In this document: positions 28,026 to 35,375 of the stretch, piece by piece
Layout of the letters: the number at the start of each line of letters is the position of its first letter
Numbering within the stretch: position 1 is the first letter of the stretch
DNA from: Neolewinella lacunae
GTDB taxonomy: Bacteria; Bacteroidota; Bacteroidia; Chitinophagales; Saprospiraceae
Direction: 5' to 3'
DNA length: 64,000 nucleotides
Assembly (NCBI RefSeq): GCF_014349155.1
Contig: NZ_JACSIT010000149.1
Coordinates: 34,065-98,064, forward strand
Notes under the pieces: model-generated
The model's database searches: none
Told to the model about the DNA's origin: nothing
What the model saw: only the letters and a program-made list of their open reading frames with translations
Position numbers and translations under genes: made by a program

Positions 28026-28826
28026 TCAGCGGACGGCCGTGGTCTCTTCGCCGGCGGACGCACGGTCCGGGAGGTGGGGCTGGCTAGGGTCGTGGTACGG
28101 CGATGCCCCGACGTTGGGCGTGCGCGGCGGCCAGGTCAGTTCGAGCGGAATGGGCCGGGACTTTACCGGAACCGGGCGCTGCGCGGGAATGACCGCAAAC
28201 AGGATAAAACCAAGAAACACCAGGGTGATCCCCGTGAGACCGAGTGCCAGTCCCGGTCCGAACGCACCCGGGTCTTCCTCGGCCCGTACCAGAACCGGGC
28301 GTTCCTCGGCCAGGCGGATGGATTTGATCGTGGCCAGGATGGCGCGCTGCTCGCGGGCCACGCTGCTGCAGTGCTGATCCACCAGCGTCTGGAAGGCACT
28401 CCACAGCGGTGCGGCACGGCTGCCCATAAAAGTAGCGCCGGGTGCCTCGGGCAGATAGGATGCGTTGAGAACGCTCGTCCATTCCCGCTGTCCGGTGGTG
28501 GGCTCGTGGCATAAGACGATGACGCGGCGGTTGGGGTCCTGGGCCGCTGCCGCAATGACGGGACGCTCGTACTGGCTGATGTAAGGGTCATTAACGTAAG
28601 CATCGTTGTTGATGACGATGATGAGGTCCGCCCGCCAGAGTCGGTCCATCACCGCCTGGTCGTATTCACGGAATTGCAGGTGGAGGTCGTACCAGTAGTC
28701 GAGTTCGTAGGCCTGGGCCTGGCGGATGCGGAGGGCGGCCAGACCGTTGACCACGTCGTTGATGCCGTAGGCCAGCCCCTTGCGGGCGTACGAAATAAAA
28801 ACCTTAATGGACGGAAGGTCGGACAT
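28026..28826 (-). CDS. TIR-domain protein with C-terminal membrane anchor
   Basis: About 266 residues from the ATG at 28826-28824 (a TTG at 28832 is an alternative). The N-terminus SIKVFISYARKG is the first strand and box 1 of a TIR domain. A region DYWYDLHLQFREYDQAVMDRLWRADLIIVINNDAYVN follows, matching the alpha-C/beta-D part where Glu is catalytic in NADase TIRs; the exact Glu cannot be assigned with confidence. A single membrane helix lies near 195-220, then a Pro-rich tail. TIR plus membrane segment occurs in signalling and in defence effectors. No sensor gene is recognisable beside it. Confidence 0.7.
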   Translation of the reverse strand: MSDLPSIKVFISYARKGLAYGINDVVNGLAALRIRQAQAYELDYWYDLHLQFREYDQAVMDRLWRADLIIVINNDAYVNDPYISQYERPVIAAAAQDPNRRVIVLCHEPTTGQREWTSVLNASYLPEAPGATFMGSRAAPLWSAFQTLVDQHCSSVAREQRAILATIKSIRLAEERPVLVRAEEDPGAFGPGLALGLTGITLVFLGFILFAVIPAQRPVPVKSRPIPLELTWPPRTPNVGASPYHDPSQPHLPDRASAGEETTAVR

Positions 28827-28955
28827 GACCAATGGGCGGTTTTTACAAAGGTAATTGGTTAGTTCATAGTCTAGTAGTCTAGTAGTTCCTGGTTCAATAG
28901 TTTGCCGGTAAGTAGTGAACTATGAACTATGAACTATGGAACTCCAACTCCCCTT

Positions 28956-28973
28956 GCACCTGCGGCCGCGCCC
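28956..28973 (+). repeat. Dispersed C18 repeat
   Basis: Perfect GCACCTGCGGCCGCGCCC in the divergent gap between the TIR gene and the first helical paralog. Short repeats of aactatg and tagtc (28860-28940) accompany it. Confidence 0.75.
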
Positions 28974-29013
28974 GATTTATTGACCTATACCGGGTAATAA
29001 GCGTTAGGCGGTG

Positions 29014-29021
29014 TATTTTTG
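29014..29021 (+). promoter_or_regulatory. -7 box TATTTTTG
   Basis: TAnnTTTG 7 bp before the ATG at 29029; transcript probably leaderless. Confidence 0.55.
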
Positions 29022-29028
29022 ACGCCCT

Positions 29029-30225
29029 ATGGATTACCTTAACGATTTAGCGGAGGAATTCGAGCACCTGAAACGGTTTGAATGGGCGGCTAACCAACTG
29101 GTGGCACCCGATCGCCTGGCCACATTGGCGTGGGCCAATGACCGGTCCTATTTGCTGTTTGCCCTTTATCTGAAGGCGCGGCAGCTGTTGTACGAAGGCC
29201 GGTACACGGAAAAAAGCATCGGCCTGCAGGAGGCGGATTTTGTTGCGCTGGATGCGCTGCTGGTCCGTCGGGCGCTGCAAGTTGAAAAGGACCCACTTTT
29301 GTTTGCCTACCTCCGGACCTGCCAAATTGTGGCACTTGACCCGCTAGCGGAAGGCGTGGACCAGCAGATTGAAGACCACATTGCCTACCTCCAAAGTTTT
29401 CAAGTGCACCTGCCGTTGGAAGACTATGTGTACAATTTGTCCCTCCTCAACAATTTCTGCATCAAAGGAAAAAGCCTTGGTGCGAAGGGGCTCACCGCAG
29501 CTACTTTCCGCAGCGCATTGCTGATGCTGGAGGGCAAGTACGGAGCAAAATGGTCGCGTAAACCGCATTTGCCCTACATCATTTTCAGCAACGTGGCCAC
29601 CGGTGCAATGGACCTGGCCGAACTTGGGCAATGGCAGTTTGTCCCGATTTACTACAAGGCCGATGAAGCGCCGGTAAATGATGTTTACGATTGGCTGGAG
29701 CTCTACATTAAAGGCTACCAGAGCCGGGTGGAAAAGACTTTTCGCGCTTCAACGGTGGCTTACGTACGGGCCCGGATGGCTTTTAGGCGGGGGGATTTTG
29801 TGGCGGCGGCCAATGCCATCAGTAAAATAGACGAAGCGGCTGTGGAGTCATTGGTGCTCGGCAGCCGGCGGCTGACGCTGATGACCTGGTACGCGCTGCG
29901 GTACAACGGTGACGAAACAGCCCGCCGAATGGCCCGGAAATTTTTGGCCGACCCAAGAGCTCTTCTCCTGAAGATGCGGGCCCAGGTGCGTGATTTAGAA
30001 TTACGTCAAAAAAGGTTACCCGGCCACCGCTCGCACTTCCTCACTTTTCTCGACGCTTTTTCGGCACTCCTCCAGTTGCGGGATGCCTTGGAGGATTTAC
30101 CACCCGAATCCATTCGCCGCAGCCAGCAACTGCACGAAGGTCGGCAGGCCGCCATTGCCCCACTTTTGGCCTACCCCCACGAATCCGGGGAGTGGTTATT
30201 AGCGCAGTTTAAGGCCCTGAGTTGA
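29029..30225 (+). CDS. Unknown helical protein, tandem paralog A
   Basis: A 398-residue protein without signal peptide or membrane segment. I do not recognise the family. The sequence is almost all helix, rich in Leu, Ala and Arg, and reads like a TPR-type or SUS-like alpha solenoid. Motifs shared with the next gene include FEWAANQ, TLAWANDRSYLLFALYLKAR, LPLEDYVYNLS, DWLELYIKGYQSRVEKTFR and LTLMTWYALRY. It has its own leaderless promoter. Neighbouring TIR and CHAT genes hint at an accessory or conflict setting, but this is only context. Confidence 0.7.
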   Translation: MDYLNDLAEEFEHLKRFEWAANQLVAPDRLATLAWANDRSYLLFALYLKARQLLYEGRYTEKSIGLQEADFVALDALLVRRALQVEKDPLLFAYLRTCQIVALDPLAEGVDQQIEDHIAYLQSFQVHLPLEDYVYNLSLLNNFCIKGKSLGAKGLTAATFRSALLMLEGKYGAKWSRKPHLPYIIFSNVATGAMDLAELGQWQFVPIYYKADEAPVNDVYDWLELYIKGYQSRVEKTFRASTVAYVRARMAFRRGDFVAAANAISKIDEAAVESLVLGSRRLTLMTWYALRYNGDETARRMARKFLADPRALLLKMRAQVRDLELRQKRLPGHRSHFLTFLDAFSALLQLRDALEDLPPESIRRSQQLHEGRQAAIAPLLAYPHESGEWLLAQFKALS

Positions 30226-30262
30226 ATACACTTGAGCGCATTGATTTGGTGGATGGGTCGTA

Positions 30263-30295
30263 TTGCGCCCAAGCACCAATGAACCGATACTTTTG
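30263..30295 (+). promoter_or_regulatory. Promoter TTG-N22-TACTTTTG for paralog B
   Basis: TTG at 30263-30265 and TACTTTTG at 30288-30295, close to the Bacteroidota -33/-7 spacing. The -7 box ends 7 bp before the ATG at 30303. Confidence 0.65.
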
Positions 30296-30302
30296 AAGTC
30301 AT

Positions 30303-31502
30303 ATGGAAGATTATCTACAGCAGTTACAGGAGGATTATGACGCACTCAAAAAATTTGAGTGGAGTATGAATGCACAGAAGCCCCCCGAGGGGCTCGCCCA
30401 ATTGGCTTGGGCCAGCGACCGGGTTTTCCTGCTTTTTTCTTTCCGTTTTCAAGCCCGCTGGCGGATTTACCATATCCGGTTTACGGAACGCCAAATCGGC
30501 CTATCCGACAAGGATTTCCAAGGATTGCCCGCCGTACTGGCCCGCCGCAGCGCCCAGATCGAAAAAGAACCCCTTCTGTATGTTTATTGGAAAACCAACC
30601 AGATCCTGGACCATGATCCCCTCGCTCCAGAGCTCCTTCAGTTGATCGAAGACCAGCTGGCGGCGTTGCAGAGTTTTGAACCGGTGCTGCCACTGGAAGA
30701 CTATATTGATAATCTTTCTGCTATTGACAATTACTGTGCCCACTGCACGCGGCAGGGCAATGTGGCTTTGGAAATCGTTGCCTTTCGCGCCAGATTACTC
30801 CTTCTAGAGGGCAAGTACGGTAAGCATTGGCGAAAAACGCCTTACCTGCCTTTGCTCTTGTTCACCAATCTGGCCCTTAATGCGGTGCAAATTGAAGGGC
30901 GGGCGAACTGGCGCTACGTGCCGGTATTCGGACTTTCCGAAGACGTTGTGGTACGGGGGGTAGGGGACTGGCTGGAGGGCTACATCAAGGGCTACCAGAC
31001 CCGTGTGGAAAAACAGTACCGCAAATCCGCCGTCGCCTACATCCGTGCCCGACTGGCCTTTGCGGAGAAGGATTTTCCCCGGGCGGCTAAGGAAATTCTG
31101 AAAGTAGAGGAAGAAGCGGTTGAGGTATTAGTATTGTCCATCCGACGCTTACTCCTCATGACCTGGTATGAACTTCGTTATTGCAGCGGGGACGCGCCCG
31201 ACCCCATGGCCAGAAAGCTATTAACGGACCCCCGGGCGACGTTAAAAACAGTCCGCGAAAGGCTGCGCGACCTCGTTGAGCGCCAAGGAACCCTCCACGC
31301 TCACAGCGAACATTTTCTACCCTTCATCAATGCCTTCGCCACGCTGCTGACCCTGCGCGATGGTTTAGAAAAGATGCCCCCCGAGGGCCTCGCCCGCAGC
31401 AAATACCTCTACCAGCCGCGCAAGGAGGCCCTGGAAGCGCTGCAAGATTACATCCACGAATCGGGCGATTGGCTCAGGGAGAAGTTTAACGCTTTGGCTT
31501 GA
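30303..31502 (+). CDS. Unknown helical protein, tandem paralog B
   Basis: A 399-residue paralog of the preceding gene, collinear over the full length; in the conserved stretch around GWLEGYIKGYQTRVEKQYR and RRLLLMTWYELRY roughly half of the residues agree. It is cytosolic by sequence and all helical. The pair has separate promoters rather than one operon, so the copies may be expressed differently. No domain is recognised. The last 20 residues (IHESGDWLREKFNALA) match the end of paralog A (PHESGEWLLAQFKALS), showing that both are intact. Confidence 0.7.
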   Translation: MEDYLQQLQEDYDALKKFEWSMNAQKPPEGLAQLAWASDRVFLLFSFRFQARWRIYHIRFTERQIGLSDKDFQGLPAVLARRSAQIEKEPLLYVYWKTNQILDHDPLAPELLQLIEDQLAALQSFEPVLPLEDYIDNLSAIDNYCAHCTRQGNVALEIVAFRARLLLLEGKYGKHWRKTPYLPLLLFTNLALNAVQIEGRANWRYVPVFGLSEDVVVRGVGDWLEGYIKGYQTRVEKQYRKSAVAYIRARLAFAEKDFPRAAKEILKVEEEAVEVLVLSIRRLLLMTWYELRYCSGDAPDPMARKLLTDPRATLKTVRERLRDLVERQGTLHAHSEHFLPFINAFATLLTLRDGLEKMPPEGLARSKYLYQPRKEALEALQDYIHESGDWLREKFNALA

Positions 31503-31605
31503 AAACCGGAGGGAGGCCGCAACGGCATTTGGCTCGTGGGACTTTCGCAAGCGGGCACGGGTTTACTTGGTGGATCAAAACGTTGAGATAAACATTTGTT
31601 GCTAT

Positions 31606-31641
31606 AAAAAAGGTGGGCAGGCCACTGCTGACCTACCCACC
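31606..31641 (-). terminator. Terminator for the small secreted protein gene
   Basis: ggtgggcagg at 31612-31621 pairs with cctacccacc at 31632-31641 (9 of 10), and on the minus strand six T follow. Confidence 0.7.
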
Positions 31642-31735
31642 CCCAACCTTGGTAATTAGTGCTGAGCATTTCCCCGCCGGGTAAGCCAGAAAGCGGGAGG
31701 AACCACCGCTGCCCTACTCAAGCGGACGAAATTAC

Positions 31736-32020
31736 TTAGTCTTCCACCTCCACCTCGTAGGTCATTTTGCCACTGCTGTGGAAGATCTGGATGAGGTACA
31801 CACCGGGCGGGTAAGCCGAAATGGTTTGTACTAAGACCTCCAACGTGGTGGTAATGAATGGACCTTCGTAGCCCTCATCCACACTAACGGCAGTCTCGGG
31901 ATCCGTCTGTACCAACGGGGATACGGACTGCAGGAAGTTCTCGTCCGTGACAATTTGGGCACGGAGAGGGCTGGTCGCCAGGAAGGCGGCGACGGCAAAA
32001 ACACTAACAATCTTGTTCAT
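31736..32020 (-). CDS. Small secreted protein
   Basis: A 94-residue protein with signal peptide MNKIVSVFAVAAFLATSPLRAQ. The mature part is short and ends with SAYPPGVYLIQIFHSSGKMTYEVEVED. That ending resembles the last strands of type IX secretion C-terminal domains (PxGxYxxxI), though the domain is truncated compared with a full sorting domain. No function can be assigned. It has its own terminator on the minus strand. Confidence 0.65.
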   Translation of the reverse strand: MNKIVSVFAVAAFLATSPLRAQIVTDENFLQSVSPLVQTDPETAVSVDEGYEGPFITTTLEVLVQTISAYPPGVYLIQIFHSSGKMTYEVEVED

Positions 32021-32616
32021 AATTGAAAATTGCGCAGTGAGAAAAAGTCAGAGTGCGCACTCTTGGATGAAGGCTAGCCAAGTGCTGTTCTGCCCCGCCG
32101 CCGGGGCGTCGGGACTTAGTGTCGTACGAATCGAAAAGGAAAAAGTGTCACCAACTAAGGCATGGTAGAGTGCGTAATCGGGTCGTCACCCAGCACTTTC
32201 CTTCTGCTTCATAAGCATTTGATTTTTAGTGTATTACAAAATATTTTCTCCTGTTTTTTACGGGTATCCGGGGCGTCAATCTGTGATTTTTTGCTATCGG
32301 AGAAGGATGGGCTCACCTTTGGTTTATAATTCGGTCCAGAAATGACCTCCAAGCAAACCTGCGTTCTGGCAGCGGCTTAACCCCAAGGGTTTGGCCAGAA
32401 ATCCGGTGCGTAGCGCGCTTCTCTAAGCGGCCTATTAACACCCCCCTCCTTGCCGGGCGGCACTCTGGCGCACGCGCTGGATGCCACTTCGGTGAGGAGG
32501 CTTTTTACCCTTTCTATACATCTGTTTTGAGCGCCGGCCCGCCTACCTTCGGGGAAAGCGGAGCCGGTTTTACACCGAACTGCGCCGACGATTCGCGCAG
32601 ACCCAATTATCTTCCA
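32021..32616. other. Intergenic region with a 14-bp palindrome
   Basis: About 600 bp. AGAGTGCGCACTCT at 32050-32063 is a perfect palindrome 30 bp before the small secreted gene and could be an operator. Two AT-rich patches lie near 32215-32250. No credible gene. Confidence 0.5.
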
Positions 32617-33045
32617 ATGGTCCGAATACAACTTCGCTATGCCCCCGGCGCTGAGCCGGCACCGGGGCAGGTAGTTCTCCTGGTCATGCGCCATTCCCTG
32701 GGCTGGTCGGACGTAGCCACTACCGATGCCGACGGCAGCGTCACCCTCGATTTTCCGCCCTGCGAGGCAGTGCTTTACCTCAACGGGAGGCGCTGGTTCG
32801 AGGGAATGCTCTGCAGCGATGCCCAATTTTTCCTCTCCTCCCTCGGGGGGCAGGCATTAGTGGGCGCGGCCGCAGGTGCCGGGAACGTTGAAAGGCCAGG
32901 TGACGACAACAGCGACGGTTGGCGACTGCGCGGGCGGCGGATCGGGAAATTCTCCAAAAATCAGGACCAGAAACTTCAACTTCGCGGGCTCTTCCCCGCT
33001 AAGGCTAACGGCGAGGCTGAGACAGCTGCCGAAGTCGGAGGATGA
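32617..33045 (+). CDS. Hypothetical small protein interrupted by a dispersed repeat
   Basis: About 142 residues from the ATG at 32617. Residues 1-75 look like a small beta sandwich (VRIQLRYAPGAEPAPGQVVLLVM, then TTDADGSVTLDFP and AVLYLNGRRWFEGM), similar to Ig-like or carboxypeptidase-regulatory folds. At 32862-32879 a perfect copy of the dispersed repeat encodes VGAAAGAG; beyond it the sequence is polar and Arg/Lys-rich with little protein character. The stop lies inside the end of the convergent gene (41-bp overlap). The original C-terminus may have been replaced by read-through of the repeat. It may also be a decaying gene. Confidence 0.4.
   Translation: MVRIQLRYAPGAEPAPGQVVLLVMRHSLGWSDVATTDADGSVTLDFPPCEAVLYLNGRRWFEGMLCSDAQFFLSSLGGQALVGAAAGAGNVERPGDDNSDGWRLRGRRIGKFSKNQDQKLQLRGLFPAKANGEAETAAEVGG
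32862..32879 (-). repeat. Dispersed C18 repeat inside a small ORF
   Basis: Perfect GGGCGCGGCCGCAGGTGC. Confidence 0.75.
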
Positions 33046-33562
33046 TGTAGAGCAGAAGCGAGATCAAGAATGCCAGCCCCAAACTGTAGCGCTTTGGTGA
33101 GGCATCGTTGCCCGTCGCGTAGCTGTTGCTGCTGTGCTGGAGGGCTTCGAGTTGCTGTTCCAGGTCCCGAGCGTAGACGGCCCATTCGCTGTTGCGGAGT
33201 ACGTAGATGCTGTCGCGAAAAATCAATCGCTGGAGGGCGAGCTCTTGGGCGATACTGGTTTCGGTAAGCCCTTCGTTGTCGTGCACGACCTTTTCGTAGT
33301 CGTCAAGCAGGCGCCGGTGATCCTCTTCGACTGCGGCTAGGCGGCCAGCGAGGGAGTCGTAGTTGGCAAGTTTTGGGGCGTTGGCCTCCGCTCTATCTCG
33401 GAGTTCGCTGATGACCGCCTTACAGTCCTGGTTTTCCAGGCGCTGTTTGGCAACATGTGTGCGGACTTCCCGGGCGTTCGGCCTGGCTGTCGTGCACATG
33501 TACCCGAGGTTGAGAACCAAAAAGATGTAGAAGCCGTGTTGAATTATGTTGTTTCGTAACAT
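33005..33562 (-). CDS. Membrane-anchored coiled-coil protein
   Basis: About 185 residues from the ATG at 33562-33560 (longer frame to 33625 not needed). An N-terminal hydrophobic helix (IIQHGFYIFLVLNLGYM) is followed by a long charged helical region with heptad-like spacing (SLAGRLAAVEEDHRRLLDDYEKVVHDNEG and ARDLEQQLEALQ). A second membrane helix near the end (YSLGLAFLISLLLYIILRL) leaves a short basic tail. Both ends in the membrane with a coiled coil between suggests a periplasmic or cytoplasmic spacer. The family is not recognised. Confidence 0.6.
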   Translation of the reverse strand: MLRNNIIQHGFYIFLVLNLGYMCTTARPNAREVRTHVAKQRLENQDCKAVISELRDRAEANAPKLANYDSLAGRLAAVEEDHRRLLDDYEKVVHDNEGLTETSIAQELALQRLIFRDSIYVLRNSEWAVYARDLEQQLEALQHSSNSYATGNDASPKRYSLGLAFLISLLLYIILRLRQLSQPRR

Positions 33563-34032
33563 TTGGAGATGATTATTTCTCCACCTGCGCGTATCTTTGG
33601 GTTGAAGCGACGAAGCTCCGCGCAAGCGTAGAGTGAGTCAAGTAGATCCTCGTTTTAGGCTTTTGGCCTTTACGACGGTAAGCGAACGGTGAGTTTCAAC
33701 TTGCCGTGGTTCCTTTCCACTACCCTGCCCGGTTGTGGGATGGAGTTTACACAAGCTTTGTGGAAACTTACTGCCGCCCGTTTGGGCGGGGATCTTGCAT
33801 TTGGTCGATTGTGTTGCATAGTAGTGTAGTTATTACAATGCAAATATAAGTAAATTTGATTACAATGCAAATAAATAGATAAAATAAATAGTATTTTGCT
33901 ATGCATTTTACAATTCTGTGACATTTTAGTCGCCTTTTTCTGATTAGCCACCGCTTTTACGGAAGTCTTTTGAATTGTTAGCTTAGTCTAACTTCCCTTA
34001 GAATGTATCTAAATAAGGAGGAAATTTTAAAT
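33563..34032. other. AT-rich intergenic region with direct and inverted repeats
   Basis: ATTACAATGCAAATA occurs twice without mismatch at 33832-33846 and 33859-33873. An imperfect palindrome agtttacacaa...ttgtggaaact is at 33744-33768. CAAATATA at 33841-33848 could be a minus-strand -7 box. A short ORF of 93 codons across the region looks spurious. Confidence 0.5.
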
Positions 34033-34067
34033 TTTGCTTTTTATTAAGGAATTGAGCACTACATTTG
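34033..34067 (+). promoter_or_regulatory. Promoter TTTG-N23-TACATTTG
   Basis: TTTG at 34033-34036 and TACATTTG at 34060-34067, spacing 23. A small hairpin gtactat/atagtac (34102-34123) lies in the transcript leader, which is about 240 nt long if the ATG at 34317 is the start. Confidence 0.65.
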
Positions 34068-34316
34068 CAGAGTAAAAAAAGCGGTAGATCAAACTTTTTG
34101 AGTACTATACGGATTGGATAGTACCGCGTATTGTTGGTTACAATTGGATTGCAGAGGTTGATCCTAGGTAAAGCAGCACGCAAGCAGAACAGAAGGAGAA
34201 CCGCCTTACACGCATACAAACCATACTTCCTGCATCCGGACCCCAAATACGAACCCGTAGGGCTATGGCATGTTAGACTAGGACAGATCGTAATCATTCA
34301 CAGAAACAGACTGAAA

Positions 34317-35375
34317 ATGCATAGTATTCCGCACGAGGATGAAGTTATCAGCCTACCCGCTGAAGCCAGTTCAAGAGAAGTCGAACAAAAGTTCAACCGC
34401 TTAGAGAAGTCCGCTTCCTCGAAGAATAGTAGATTAGTTATTGACGGTTTTGAAGATTTGTTTCTCCGAAGTGGACTAAAGAAGCGGGAGAAATTGGCCA
34501 GTTTGGTCGCGGCGCTTAAAGCAGATGTTATTTTTAAAGACGGATTCCCTTTTTCTAAAAAAGACCTGGCCTTGCGGGAAAGCATGCGGGAGTACTTCAG
34601 TTTGCCCAACCCTGATGAGGTAAAACGAAACATATCTTTCGTGCCCAGAGCGGGAATGACCCCTGAGGAGATAACGCTGCGGAACGAGTGGAAGCGAAAA
34701 CAATCGACCGCATTTGATGATCCTTGGTTAGAAATCAAAGCTGCTATTTTGCCCCTCAAGGCGCTCCGAGTGCCCGAAAGTGAGATCGTCAAGGAATTGA
34801 AAAACCGTAATGTGCACACTATTAACGGTAAGCCAATTCCCCAAGCTACCATCAACCGCCTTTTCCATGAGTTCAAGGAAACTTTCCGAAATCTCCAGCC
34901 GCCCGTTGAGAAGGCGGGGCATTTTTACGCCATGGGGGGGATTCTGCTTAAGGACAGCCCTGTTCCCAAAGGTCCTAAACTAGACCGTAGTACTAAAGAA
35001 TGGGAGAACCCGTTTGCTCCTCTTCGCTTTAATCATGAAATCAAACTCAGGTTTCAATCTGGGACCATCACCGAAGAAGGGGTTTATCTAGGCATTTTGA
35101 ATCGGGAGGGAGCAAAAGTGGAGGCCCTGCATTTTCCGTCTTCAACGGTGAAGGACAATTACATCAGGATTGAAGCGCTGGTTGATACAGTATTAATTCC
35201 TGGTTATTACGAGGCTTTCGTATTTAACAGTAGTGCCGCTTACCAAAAGGGAGAATGGTCAGATCAATTTGCATTCACCCTTGGGGAAGAAAAAATTAAA
35301 CGCGTATTGGAGGAAAACAACGTGCGCTTTGTTCCAGATCACAGAGGAGATTTCATCCTCGTTCCAGTGTCATGA
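34317..35375 (+). CDS. Unknown protein with a recombinase-like helix-turn-helix
   Basis: About 352 residues from the ATG at 34317; the frame is open back to a TTG at 34131, so a longer form is possible. I do not recognise the whole protein. The middle part IVKELKNRNVHTINGKPIPQATINRLFHEFK resembles the helix-turn-helix of serine recombinases and related DNA-binding domains. The C-terminal part is predicted beta-rich (EIKLRFQSGTITEEGVYLGIL, then YIRIEALVDTVLIPGYYEAFVF). Codon use is more AT-rich than in most neighbours. Its TGA and that of the CHAT gene share the six bases TCATGA, tail to tail. Confidence 0.55.
   Translation: MHSIPHEDEVISLPAEASSREVEQKFNRLEKSASSKNSRLVIDGFEDLFLRSGLKKREKLASLVAALKADVIFKDGFPFSKKDLALRESMREYFSLPNPDEVKRNISFVPRAGMTPEEITLRNEWKRKQSTAFDDPWLEIKAAILPLKALRVPESEIVKELKNRNVHTINGKPIPQATINRLFHEFKETFRNLQPPVEKAGHFYAMGGILLKDSPVPKGPKLDRSTKEWENPFAPLRFNHEIKLRFQSGTITEEGVYLGILNREGAKVEALHFPSSTVKDNYIRIEALVDTVLIPGYYEAFVFNSSAAYQKGEWSDQFAFTLGEEKIKRVLEENNVRFVPDHRGDFILVPVS

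Noticed and set aside
33670..33951. A 93-codon minus-strand ORF in the AT-rich gap
   Set aside because: It crosses direct repeats and a probable promoter, with Asn/Tyr/His-rich sequence typical of non-coding AT-rich DNA.
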